A stretch of DNA of 43,850 bases from Circinella umbellata (GCA_025093555.1 JAIWNF010000128.1:1-43850); one strand, 5' to 3'; shown: positions 11,061 through 22,129, counted from the first letter of the stretch. Program-made: numbers and translations. Notes: generated by a model not told the origin, from the letters alone.

Positions 11061-11228
11061 TCCAGCAGCGGTTGTAAATGGGGAGGCAAAATGGATCTGA
11101 TGGAAAAAAAATTAAAATCATTTGTAAATTGCATACCCGCACTTAGGGGATGTAAAATTTTTTTTCCCCTTCTTTCACTTAAACCTTATTGTTTTATCAA
11201 AGTTTATTTTACTACCATTGATATTATC

Positions 11229-12182
11229 ATGTCTTCTAAGAAAAACAATTCTCGAGGTCCTAGCTTTCTCCCTCATGAGGATAAGCAGCTTTGCTCTTCT
11301 TGGCTTGAAAAATCCAAGTGCTCAATTAGGGGTTGTGAGAAAAAGGTTCTTACTCATTGGAAAGAAGTCACTAAGCACTACAACAGTGAAAGAGAAAGTG
11401 CTGTCAAAGGCGCGAATGAAAGAACCAGATGAGACAATGAGCCAGTGATTCGCACTCTTGCGTCTCTGAAAACCCAGTGGAATACAATCCACCCAATTGT
11501 TTCTAAGTTTTGTAGGCACTATCAACACCTGCTTAATGACAATCGAAGTAGACTGACTGCCGAGGATGTTGTAAATATATATATACCCAACGAATATGTA
11601 CATATAAATATTAAACTAAATGTTTTTTTGTTTTTTTTTCAAAATATATTTTATTTGTTCCAAAATGGATTTGATTTCACTCTGAAGATCTTGGCAGCCA
11701 AAGACATTTTTGCCGAGATGGAAGGCCATGAATTCCATTATTTTGATTGTTGGAAAGAAGTTCTTTCCAAGAGTCAAAAATGGGAAGTCCATCTGGAGGT
11801 CGCCAAGGACGAGAAGAAGAAGAAGGAGGCGAAATCAAAGGAAGCTGAAAAATGAAAGGCATCTGATGATGAAGGTAATGACAATGAATCATTATCAAAG
11901 CGCCTGATTGGCATGAAGAAGGTGAAAGACGAAGAAGCGCATAAGAGAATGTTGAACAAAGAGCGCAAGAAGGATCGAAAGGTGCTTGAAAAACAGATTC
12001 AATTGAATCGCGAGCGCTTCGAATTAATGCGAAGCCGTCATGACATGGAGGTCCTCGAAAAAGACCTCACTGGCTTGAACGATAACGTACATGAGTATTA
12101 TGAATTTCTTCAAGAAAAAATAATGAAACGTATGAGAGAAGAGAAGATGTCGCAAGCCAGTGAGGGAGGCAATGAAGAATAA
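11229..12182 (+). pseudogene. PIF/Harbinger accessory protein (Myb/SANT-like, NAM-associated C-terminus)
   Basis: Second protein of PIF/Harbinger elements, which in characterised members binds DNA and helps nuclear import of the transposase. A single frame runs from ATG at 11229 to the stop at 12180-12182, about 317 codons. N-terminal part: SFLPHEDKQLCSSWLEKS and HWKEVTKHYNSE, a SANT-like region; then SLKTQWNTIHP and KFCRHYQHLL; then GHEFHYFDCWKEVL, the typical motif before a Lys/Glu-rich coiled coil that fills the C-terminus. Two in-frame TGA codons, at 11430-11432 and 11853-11855, break it, with no frameshift. An AT-rich stretch at 11572-11670 may be an unspliced intron or an insertion. It converges with the transposase gene on the other strand. 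Confidence 0.75.
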
Positions 12183-12296
12183 ATATGTTGAAGGACAGTT
12201 TAAAAAGAGTAACTGATCATATTTCAAATAATGCTACATATGACACAATGAATACAGATATACAAAAAAAAAAAGAGAAAGAAAAGGACTACTCTG

Positions 12297-13853
12297 TTAT
12301 ACTGTGCTACCATAACAGTTCCATAAATGCTCGATTAAATCGTTTTTTAACCGGTCATGGGTTTCTGTGTTTTGGATAGCTTTATAGCGACTAACATGGC
12401 TTTGGATATATGTATTGTATCGGGGAGGTGGTGGGGCATTGTTGGAATAATTATTATTCCCTTCATCCCGAGAATCTAGTTCATCAAGATGTGCCTCTAA
12501 ATCGGCAACATCTTCTTCTTCTTCTTCTTCATCACAGTCATTGTCGTCATCGCAATGGGGATGATCCCGCTTAAACTCGATGATCATATTATGCAAGATA
12601 ATACATGTTGTTATGATATTTTTCAAATCATGTTTTTGTGACAATCTCGCCGGTTGCTTCAAGATTGCAAACCGTTTTTTCAACATGCCAAATGCTCTCT
12701 CTAAAAATTAATAAATAAATTACAGTGAGGATATGATTACGTTTAGTTATTTTGTATATGAATATTATATAAAAATTGAATCTGGTGGGTGATAATGATA
12801 TATACATACCAACATCCTTTCTAACACCTTCTTGCATTTTTGCAAATCGCTGTAAAGAAAAAAACCGTTTATTGAAATGCATCAGAATGAATCATTTAAG
12901 ATATATTATTCTAATACGTATATAAATAAATGTTTTTTTCTTACCTTGAGTTTGGGAGATTTTGGGTCTATGACAGATTGTATCAATATTGCCCACTTTG
13001 GGTATATACCATCTGCAAGATAATAACCCATATTGTATTCATGGCCATTGACAGTAAATTTTACTGGTGCAGTATAACCATAAATCAATTCATCGAACAG
13101 AGGTGAGCGTTGAAGAACATTGATATCATTGAGGGAACCAGGAAGGCCAAAGTATGCATGCCAAATCCACCCATCTTTAGAAGCAACAGCTTCAAGTATG
13201 ACTGTTGCCACCTTCTCCTTGCCAATATATTGGCCATGCCAGGCCTTTGGACAGTTTTGCCACTCCCAATGCATGCAATCGAGAGATCCGAGCATGCCGG
13301 GAAAGCCACGTTTTTCACCTTCATCTAGCAATTGCTCAATATCACTCTCAGTTGGGGCATACAAGTATTCATCGCCAAATACATCAATGACTGCTGAACA
13401 GAAGCGTTTCAGAGAATCATTTGCGGTAGTGGCTGATATCTGAAAGTACTCATCTAGAGAATCAGCACTAGCGGAATAGGCGAGTTGACGAAGTGCTGCT
13501 GTAATTTTGATATGTGGCGATATACCACATTTATTGGCAGCATTTGTCTTTTGCTGAAAATAACCGTCATGGTCCACTATTCTATCCATGATTCGTAGAA
13601 ACAATTGCTTATGCATTCTGAATCGACGACGGAATTGCTTCTTTACATATTTTGAATTGCTTATGAAATAATCGTTCATCAAACGATTGTGAGCTTCTTC
13701 ATGATTACGCTCAACAGTACCCAAGCGACCAAGAGAAGAACCACCCCACTTGCGCTTGCGTAAATTTTCTAACTCATGCTCATATTCTTCGACGCGTGAC
13801 TGAAAACCATCAGTATTATTGTGTGCTCCAACAGGAATGGCAGCATATAACAT
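12297..13853 (-). CDS. PIF/Harbinger transposase, three exons
   Basis: DDE transposase of the HARBI1/PIF family, which cuts and rejoins the element in the nucleus. Exons on the minus strand are 13853-12945, 12849-12810 and 12700-12297, joined by GT-AG introns of 95 and 109 bp; together 451 codons including TAA, all in frame. Motifs: RRRFRMHKQLFLRIMDRI (helical N-domain), LGSLDCMHWEW (first Asp), FGLPGSLNDINVL (second Asp), YYLADGIYPKW, and KDVERAFGMLKKRF (catalytic Glu, created exactly at the second splice). The C-terminus has an acidic DDD/EEEEEE tract. The ATG at 13853 overlaps helicase sequence on the other strand, so the first 15-20 residues are probably not original and the real N-terminus is lost or begins later. 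No stop interrupts the exons, so the catalytic core looks intact. Confidence 0.88.
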
Positions 13854-15786
13854 CCTTGGTCAAACCATTCATTCTTTATTTCATTTACCTGTCGATCAAT
13901 ATTCTGAACCAGATACTGGACTTTCTGCAGATATAGCCAATACTATCCGTGCATCACTTGCTGAGCTCTGTGTCGTTATAATTGATGAAATATCAATGGT
14001 GGGACAAAAAATCTTTCGACTTGTTGATCAACGATTGCAACAAGTATTTGGAAGCCCATAGCCCTTTGGAGGACGTTCTGTAATTGTTGTAGGCGATTTC
14101 AACCAACTGCCACCAGTGAGGGCACAACCAGTCTTCTCCACAGAAACTGATAACCCATATATCACCTTATTTGGCCAGTCGTTGTGGGACCTTTTCCGTG
14201 TCTACCGCCTTACTACCGTCATGCGACAACGAGAGGATGGAGCCTTAGCAACTGCCCTCAACAATATGTCCAATAGGTCCATGACGCCAGAGGATATAGA
14301 GTTAATGAGAACGAGGACATTCAATTCAGTACCAAACGATTTGAATAATCCAATATTCTTATTTCATAAAAATGCAGATGTAGATGCTAAGAACACGGAG
14401 ATTTTGTTATCCATAACAACATAATCTGCCACTTGTATAGTGATTGACAGACCTAGCGGCAATGTTACTACCCAACAAGCAGATGCAGATTTGAGACGAG
14501 TACAAAGTCTTCCATATACAGACACCATGGGTCTCCGTACTGATTTGTTCCTTCGAATCGATGCGAGGTATATGGTCACTACTAATATTGACACTAGTAA
14601 TGGTCTGGTAAATGGCGCCATGGGGTATTTACGAAGGATAGACATTGGCACTCATAGAGATCGTCCTGACGATACAAGACCTCTTCGTGTATGGATAGAA
14701 TTTATGAACGAACGAACTGGAAGAAAGAAACGAGAAAACCATCGTTCTCTTCTGGAGAGAGAGGGAATTACTAATTGGACGCCAATTAGCCACGAAATCA
14801 AGCTAATCAAACGCCGACCCAATTCACCGTCAGGAGTGGTCAGGATACAGTTTCCTTTGACGCTGGCCCAAGCTATAACAATACATAAATCTCAAGGCCA
14901 GACATATGACGTCGTGGTTATTGTTTTAACAGAAGGCCTTACCCGGTTTTTAATATATGTCGCTTGCTCAAGAGCCAGAACAGCGGCAGGTCTACATTTA
15001 ATAGGTGTGTTTCGACTCCCCAGACCAAATATCAACTCCATTACCGAAACACGATTGGCACAAGAGTTGGCAAGACAACAAACCGTAGCTTTAATACCTT
15101 GTTTCCAATTTCTCCATAATAATCGAGCTGCGCTCCAATTAATATTCCATAACATATAAAGTTTAAACAGGCATATTGCTCTTATATGTGGCGATGAAGT
15201 ATACCTTACTTCTAATTTTATTTTACTAGCTGAAACATGGACCCTATCAACCGATAGTGATGATAGCTTAAATATTAATGGTTTTACGTTGGTCTCCAGA
15301 CAAGACTCCAACACTAGCGAATCGCATAGACATGCTTTTGGAACTATTTCCTACATACGCAATGATCTATTGGAGCATGTTAACCACTCTACCAGTTATA
15401 TGCCATATCTAATGAATAGCATTTCAGTCATTGGATATCATGGTCCTTTAATTATATCAACAGTCTATGCCTTACCCCGGACGCCAATAGAAGACCTAAT
15501 TTCAGCTTTACAACAACTTATAGATACATATCCTAATAGTGGATTTATATTTGCAGGAGATTTCAATGTAAATTTCAACATAGAAGAATCAAGAACCACT
15601 CAACTCCTGGCATTTTTTTCTGAAAACAACTTATCCTCTACTTCCCCTACCGTCACCTCAACAACCCCTGCTAATACTAAGATTGATGATATTTTTACTA
15701 ATTTTCCCCAAGCAGTTACAATCTCTAATACCTATGTTTCGCTATCTCCTTCATCGCACAAACCACTTTATTTTCGAATTCCATAA
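13804..15786 (+). pseudogene. Helentron-type Pif1 helicase fused to endonuclease (5' truncated)
   Basis: C-terminal part of the Rep-helicase-endonuclease protein of Helentrons (rolling-circle transposons). One frame covers all 661 codons. Helicase: LLCAPTGMAAYNILGQTIHS (motif Ia), CVVIIDEISMVG (Walker B), GGRSVIVVGDFNQLPPV (motif III), TTVMRQRE, then AQAITIHKSQGQTYDV and LIYVACSRAR (motifs V-VI). Endonuclease from about 15160: FILLAETWTL, FIFAGDFNVN, KIDDIFTN and SPSSHKPLYF, the Glu, Asp/Asn and final His blocks. In-frame stops: TAG 14059-14061, TAA 14422-14424, TAA 15157-15159; no frameshift. The Walker A and Rep/HUH domains are missing because the PIF/Harbinger sequence begins at about 13800. 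Helicase followed by endonuclease in one frame separates this from ordinary Helitrons. Confidence 0.8.
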
Positions 15787-15862
15787 ATGTGTACTTCATT
15801 AATATAATACTTAATAATATCAAAAATTTATTTTATATGCTTCACGTAAACAGGTAGACAGT

Positions 15863-16860
15863 GAAATAATTAGGGTTCTTAGTAGACTGATCTAGGATCG
15901 GATCGGATTTTTGGAAATCCGGATTGTCCACGGATTAGAGAATTGCAATCCGAATCCGTTTCGTAAAAATCCGGATTGAATCTGTAATCCGTAATGCAAA
16001 AGAATCAATTAGATGAAAATTTAGGCTATATAGTAGATGTCACAGTATTTTTTCATGAGAGAAGGTGTTTTACAAGATTGTGTATGGTAGTCGTTTGAGA
16101 TCGTTTAAGAAAAGTAAAACATTGGTAACAAAGGTGCATTATTTATTATTTTGGTTTGAAAACATAATAGGAAATAAATAAGTTATAATAAAAAAAGAAT
16201 TGTAGTAATAAAAAGTTATAATGGGAAAAAAGAAGTTACAATGGGAAAAGAAAGTTATAGTTGAAAAAAAATTATAGTGGGAAAGTTATAGTAGGGAAAA
16301 AAAAGTTATGGTGGTGGTAGAAATATAACATGACGTGGATTTTTTTTTATGGGGGCGAGTAGTGTGCTTAGAAAAATAAGAGGTATAAGTTTACCTTTTC
16401 TGTTTTACAACCAAATAAAAGTTCATAATTCTCTTTATCAATCATTACTAGATTAATAAAAATAATAATTAAGTTCATTAATCTCTCTTTTTTAATCTTC
16501 AATTTTTGTTTTTTTCTTTTCAAATATTTCTTTTCTATATTAAAGCCATTACTACTTTTCCTTTCAGCTGCTCTATTCAAGTATATAATAATATACAAAA
16601 ACTTACTCTCTTCTTTATTTGAATATATATATACCTTACCACAGCATTGTTAAAACTTTGATCCATTACTCTATAATTATAATGACGGATCAGAAAAATC
16701 CGACAGATCCATAGATCTCAATCCGTTTACAATCCGGATTGTAGAATTACGATCCAAATCCGATCCGAATCCATTGAGACACAATCCAAATCCGATCCAA
16801 TCCGTATGAAAAACAGATTGGTTTATAAATCCGGATTGTACTAAGATCCCTAGAAATAAT
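15863..16860 (+). mobile_element. hAT-like non-autonomous element, copy 4, with 8-bp target duplication
   Basis: Element body 15871-16852 (982 bp), flanked by identical GAAATAAT at 15863-15870 and 16853-16860. Starts TAGGGTTCTTAGTAGACTG and ends TACTAAGATCCCTA. Compared with copy 3 it lacks part of the left subterminal GGATCGG cluster and some central units. It landed about 85 bp downstream of the Helentron endonuclease stop. No transposase is encoded. Confidence 0.9.
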
Positions 16861-17024
16861 TGTGGAATAAGGCATCCTTTTAATTATAATTAATATAGAA
16901 AGACAATGCGTAAATACTCAAAAATGACTCCTTTATGGTTAGTGATGAAATCTTTTAATTCCATATTTGTCTGTGACCACGTACCCTCGAAATCCGGAGT
17001 ATAGAAGCCTTTCCTGGACGCCAA

Positions 17025-17723
17025 CGGCGTCTTTTTTTTTTTTGCTGTCACACATAGTTTTTTTTTCAACACACAGTCATACTATATACGCACGCGCACG
17101 CGCACTTTATATTTATAATTTCGGCTTTTTTTAACAGAAACAATTCTTTTCCCTATTTTTTATATTTCTCTTCATAAAAAGCTTTCATCTACTATATTAT
17201 CTTTTACATTACGGATTTATTTATTTTATTTTTATATTTATAATAAAAATTACCATGTACTTTTCTACAATTGCCATCGTTTATTAAAATATGCTTCTAT
17301 TTTGTTTCTTTGAACCAGTTTGAAGTACAATATTTATTCTGAACCAATCTAAACCAATCGCGCTATATTATACTTATATACGAAAAGACAAATCAATCAC
17401 GATAATAATTTTTACAATATCCAATACCTTTTTTTACATTCCAAATCAAAACTTATTATAGATTATTTCACTCTTTTCTTTGATTCACTACAATACGACG
17501 GTTCTTCCTACTTCGACTGTATTTCTGCCAAAAAAAATATACATACACACTTCATCTACCCATCCGATCCACATCCGCATCCGCATCCAACCATCCGTAT
17601 CCACATCCGCATCCGCATCCAACCATCCGTATCTGCATCCACATCCGTATTTGTGGATGCGGATGCAGATAGCTCTATCATCCAATCCGATCCGATCCGT
17701 GAAGAACGCTAGTCACCAACAAT
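17025..17723 (-). repeat. hAT-like MITE or long terminal repeat, left copy of an inverted pair
   Basis: About 690 bp whose inverted partner is 20213-20754. The inner end reads, on the minus strand, TAGCGTTCTTCACGGATCGG, similar to the TAGGGTTCTTAGTAGACC ends of the hAT-like family. The outer end begins CGGCGTC followed by a T run and TGCTGTCACACATA. Flanking octamers GACGCCAA (17017-17024 area) and GTCACCAA (17716-17723 area) agree at 6 of 8 positions, a possible decayed target duplication. Unlike its partner, this copy contains an expanded array of ATCCGCATCC/ATCCGTATCC units at about 17560-17660. Confidence 0.6.
17560..17665. repeat. ATCCGCATCC tandem array
   Basis: Short tandem units of CATCCGCATCCGCATCCAAC and CATCCGTATCCACATCCG, followed by the inverse GGATGCGGATGCAG at about 17655-17670. 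This looks like expansion of a subterminal motif. A related cluster occurs at 21880-21965. Confidence 0.65.
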
Positions 17724-17965
17724 ATTGGAATCGAATATGGCCACAACTATGTGAAGCTCTCTATAAAATTGATTTCAACTGCCACCCAAATGAAGATTTT
17801 ACAAACAGCAATGATCCCAACCCAGGAAGGCTCTTTCTTAATTGGATCAAATCTGCTGGCGATCCTCTACCTTTTTCTCTCACTAGCACTACAGCACCAG
17901 CAACTACTGACACCACTGACACCACCACCACAGCTCCAGTAGTACCACATCATGAAGTAAACTAG

Positions 17966-18246
17966 TTCTGCTTTAATTTTCCTGCCTTACTATCATATTA
18001 TACATATATATTTTTTTAAAAAAAAAAAAAACTAATCTTATTCCTCCCTTCTAGTATTTTACTACGACTGCTTTTACTCACTTTTTACATACTATATACT
18101 TTTTATTATCGCCTTTAACCCTTTTTTTCCCTTCTTGCCCTTGAGGTTTTTTCATATCACTTTGCCTAACAGGATCGGACTAGAGCGGATATGTCCTATT
18201 TCGACGCAGCGTTCATTTAGTCATTTTTTTTTCTCTTTAATAAACT
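17966..18246. other. No gene seen
   Basis: Spacer between two convergent genes: a T6A13 run near 18011-18030 and CT-rich sequence, then the 3' end of the Mutator-like transposase. Confidence 0.4.
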
Positions 18247-20215
18247 TTAATCTACACGAGTCCCTCTGCTATTGGAGCCTAGATCACTATGACCAGTTTT
18301 GATATACCACTCATGAAAAAATTCCAATTCCCATTCTAGTTTTTCAGTGCAATTTACAACTTTTAACATAAAGTTGTGATGCACTTTAACTAACTGCTTT
18401 TGAATGATGATCCACACAAGAAAGTCTAATCAAGGTCGATTGCTGTTAATTAAAAAATCTCTTTTGAGGATTCTCCATTGTGACTCAATCATCATTGCTG
18501 TTTTGCCAATAGGAATGGGTACTCTGGTACTACAGGCCTATTTATTCCACCATGAATCGCGATACCATCTAGAATAAAGATACGCCCAAGCATCCTGAAG
18601 ATTATGTTGTACACAAAAAGTATATATTTCTTCCGCACAGCGATTATGGATCTCAATAGAAGTAAAATACTCTATGATATATAAATTTAAATATATTTAT
18701 TAAGTTTTTCAATCATTACTACAAGATCAAATATATTTTACTTGATGCTTGAAATGCTATACATACCTCCTTCGATCGGAATGTTACTATGCATATAGTA
18801 ATGCTTTCACATCATTACAATGATAGCCTCCCTATGTCCAGCATTTTCACATCTTCTTCTATTTGGATCTGCTGTTGGCTGAAATTGTCGACTGACGAAT
18901 GGGAATCGATTTACAGCTTCATTAATGTTATATTGTGGATTAGATAGCTTGGGCTTTGCAAGCTGTAACTTAACAGCGCGCATTAGATGCCAAAGATATA
19001 GTCGCACTGCATTGCCGCCGAAAACGTGACTAATTGCATCGATTTGGCCTTCATCTTTGTCTGTGAACATGAATCTAGGGTGCAAACCTCAGCTACCCAA
19101 CCTAGTAAAAAATCCAGCAATTAATTGTGATCATGTTGCTTCTTGTATTTCTTCGGTGGTAGGAGCATAAGTAGTAGGTGTGTTATCAATGGTGGGGATA
19201 GGAGAGTTGCTGGTATTGATTGTAGTAGTATGATCAGTAGAAGCAATGGTATGATTCGTTGGATCAGATTGGTCATTAGAGTTAATGGGTTCATTGATCA
19301 GGTTCATTCTCAATAAGAAATATGCAATCGGAAACCCGATTCCATTGACTGACGCGACAATACTAAAAAGCTCATGACCAGTATGATTGGTTTTGTAGGT
19401 ACTGTCTACATGGAACTCTTCAAGTTCTGCCATTTCACATATTACTCTGAACAACGGCATAGTGAAGCTCAAAGTAGAGTATTGTTGGCAGGTATGACCA
19501 AGTATCTGTTTTATTTATTTAACACTTAATAAACTAGTTTTCTATTTATCATACAATGTCTGTTTCGCCATCTCAAAACTTATATCCTATGGTACAATAG
19601 TATAAAGGTGACTTACTTTCTCAATACCTCGAGCTGCTCCTCTATTTAAATGCATTTCAGTAGAGGTGAACTGATTTCTGTGAAGTTTATATTGGCTTTC
19701 GAACGATTTATTCCACCAGTGTGCTTGTGTGAGTGTACCCATTGTATTAGGATACACAGTCAAAATATCCAAATACAAGTCTTGGGCACTCATTGTAATG
19801 CATTTTTCACTAATATACGTAATTAGTTCATGATCAACGTTGTTGTTTGTCATACTAGGAGCGGCATGATAGCCAGTGAGAAACGATCTAACACTTATTT
19901 TTAATTCTTTTTTTTTTGTATTTCGAATCTTCTGCAATACCCAAGGTTGTCAGATTCGATAATTTTTTTCTTTAAAAATTAAATAAAAAGCACGTAGTAA
20001 GTTAAAACTTACAACTTTATTCTGGAACATTAATTATATTATATTATTTGAATATAACAAAATATTTGAAGATAAGAAAAAATTTAAATAACAAGATAAT
20101 AAAATAATATATTAGATTAATTATAAATAGAAACGTTTCTCAGTAGAATGCTCAATAGTGATACGAACATAGCTATTAGGTCTATCAATCATCCCATTGA
20201 TGTTAGCGTTCTTCA
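18247..20215 (-). pseudogene. Mutator-like (MULE) transposase 1, at least four exons, stop-riddled
   Basis: DDE transposase of the Mutator superfamily. Minus-strand exons: about 20215-20130 (NSYVRITIEHSTEK), 19931-19617 (start KIRNTKKKELK, ends RGIEK), 19505-18767 and 18671-18247, with GT-AG introns of 111 and 95 bp between the last three; the last three sum to 493 codons in one frame. Core motifs: EFHVDSTYKTNHTGHELFSI (first Asp), IGFPIAYFLL, RFMFTDKDEGQIDAISHVFG (second Asp), LYLWHLMRAVK (WH block), and late IESQWRILKRDFL. In-frame stops: TGA at 19131-19133, 19089-19091 and 18807-18809, plus TAG and TGA in the last exon. Several replace a Trp expected by the family. There is no frameshift. 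A Thr/Ser/Asn-rich insert of about 50 residues follows YFLLRMN. Confidence 0.85.
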
Positions 20216-20754
20216 CAGATCGGATCGGATCGGATGGGTAGATGAAGTGTGTATGTATACTTTTTTTGGCAGAAATACAGTCGAAGTAGGAAGAACCATC
20301 ATATTGTAGTGAATCAAAGAAAAGAGTGAAATAATCTATAATAAGTTTTGATTTGGAATGTAAAAAAAGGTATTGGATATTGTAAAAATTGTTATCGTGA
20401 TTGATTTGTCTTTTCGTATATTAGTATAATATAGCACGATTAGTTTAGATTGGTTCAGAAAAAATATTGTACTTCAATCTAGTTCAAAGAAACAAATTAG
20501 AAGCATATTTCAATAAACGATGGTAATTGTAGAAAAGTACATGGTAATTTTTATTATAAATATAAAAATAAATAAATAAATCCGTAATGTATAAAATAAT
20601 ATAGTAGATGAAAGCTTGTTATGAAGAGAAATATAAAAAATAGGGAAAAGAATACTTTTTGTTAAAAAAAGCCGAAATTATAAAGTGCGCGTGCGTATAT
20701 AAGGTGTGTGAAGAAAAAAAATTATGTGTGACAGCAAAAAAAATCTTCGTTACT
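20213..20754 (+). repeat. hAT-like MITE or long terminal repeat, right copy of an inverted pair
   Basis: Inverted copy of 17025-17723, starting TAGCGTTCTTCACAGATCGG and ending in GACAGCAAAAAAAATCTTCGTTA. It matches the left copy over its whole length apart from the ATCCGCATCC expansion. Its left edge coincides with the start of the first visible MULE exon, so it either is the terminal repeat of that element or interrupted its N-terminal coding region; a minus-strand stretch reading KEDGCVKWS just beyond 20754 favours interruption. Flanking octamers do not match clearly. Confidence 0.6.
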
Positions 20755-21790
20755 CCATTTAACACAGCCATCTTCTTTTTTAATAATGGAAAATAATGAT
20801 CCCAAATGAAACAACTAAGTTTGGTAGTCTTTTTTTTATTATATTATTTTAATCACTCATCATCGTATCTATTTTACACATGTTCAATAACGCCAATAAG
20901 CATCTATTAGCTTAACGATTACAATATTACATCTTTGCTCTACTAACTATTGTGGATTGAGTTTATAGACAAATATATTCTTTACAACAATCTACTTATT
21001 TACCAATGGATTTTAACAAATATTTTATTTAATCTTGGTCAATAAAACTATCTAATGTACTCCTTGATAACCCTACAAAACAACTAGCATTACTCAATTT
21101 TATTATCAAAGCTCCTTCTTTTCTATATATCCCTATCTTTGACATAATTGCTTTTATATAACTAGACATTATGCTTGACGATTGGTAAGTGGTACTACTC
21201 TTTCTTTTTACACACATACTCTTTCTCCAAATTATATTACTATAATGTATTTGTTTACTAATGGTGGTAGTATTTTATTTTATTTTTGTTTGAGTAGATT
21301 TTATAACTTATGCAAATAATCATTGAAAAAAAAGTGCTGCGGATATGGGTTAATATTACGGTTTATATAGGTGGATTTGGATGATGAACATTTGGATGAT
21401 GAACATTTGGACTGTACAAAATAGAGAGAGTATTAGGGTTTATAATTGTATTATATATATCACTATGGTAATACAAATATCAAATAAACTATTCTAGATG
21501 TCTTCTTCAACAATGGTTATTTTTTTTTATTTGCTATTCTTTGTTTTGGAAAGGGACAAATATTAGTATTATTATGAAATAATATAGAAAATGTTGTGAT
21601 ATAAATAATTTGAGGAATAATATGTTATAAGAAATATAATAAATAGGGATCAAGTAATAACATTTCAACATCTTTGGGATTAGATCATTTCAAAAAGTTT
21701 AGATCTAAAAAGTTTGATGAATCTTCGAGTTGATAAAATAATATTTGTCACATTTATTGACTTGCTACACTTACATTAAAAATGCGGCAT
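20755..21790. other. No supported gene; AT-rich
   Basis: A 62-codon minus-strand frame at 21217-21029 has reasonable composition (ends CFVGLSRSTLDSFIDQD) but no recognised motif. A 15-bp unit GGATGATGAACATTT is repeated twice at about 21370-21402. Otherwise AT-rich with nothing that I can name. Confidence 0.35.
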
Positions 21791-21973
21791 ACTTTTTCAA
21801 TCCAATATTTTTATGTTTTTTTTATAAACACCTATAAAAAAACCCATTACCACTTTCAATCTTTCGGATAACTGCATCATCGGATTGGATGATACACCCA
21901 TCTGCATCCTCATCTGAACTTGTGGATGCGGATGCGGATCGGATGAGCGGATGTCGGATGAGATGAAGTACGC
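21791..21973 (-). repeat. Fragment of the TAGCG hAT-like repeat
   Basis: The segment ends GAGATGAAGTACGCTA, closely similar to the inner end of the repeat at 17700-17715 (GTGAAGAACGCTA). It is preceded by the same kind of GGATGCGGATGCGGATCGG cluster. Only one end is recognisable, so it is a truncated or diverged third member. Confidence 0.45.
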
Positions 21974-22129
21974 TAGTTTTTATACAGGACCAGTGCAAAA
22001 TTATAATAATAAGGATGGTAATAAGAAAGGACATTGTGATTTGAAGAAGAAGATAGATACATTTTTATTTAGTAAAGCAAAACAATCTTAGAGCAATGAT
22101 AAGCAATCTTTAGTAATTTCTTTAAACTT

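Larger units (their letters stand above)
16940..17965 (+). pseudogene. Unrecognised gene fragment split by a repeat insertion
   Basis: Downstream of the repeat a plus-strand frame reads QQYWNRIWPQLCEALYKIDF, then HPNEDFTNSNDPNPGRLFLN and IKSAGDPLPFSL, then a Thr-rich tail (TTAPATTDTTDTTTTAP) to the TAA at 17963-17965. Joining the flank before the repeat (about 16975-17024) to 17724 gives a continuous frame with LEIRSIEAFPGR followed by QQYWNRIW, which supports an insertion into a once continuous exon. I do not recognise the protein. The WNRIWPQLCEALYKI pattern is helical and aromatic-rich. It could be a host gene 3' end or an accessory protein of the neighbouring Mutator-like element, from which it is convergent. 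Confidence 0.45.

Noticed and set aside
13085..13443. Several plus- and minus-strand ORFs overlapping the transposase
   Set aside because: They are antisense or shifted shadows of the PIF/Harbinger transposase exon.
17560..17665. CRISPR-like array of ATCCGCATCC units
   Set aside because: Units are about 10 bp with no unique spacers, in a eukaryotic transposon context; it is a simple tandem expansion.
21029..21217. 62-codon minus-strand ORF
   Set aside because: Plausible composition but too short, with no motif, partner or repeat support; kept only as a note in the spacer entry.
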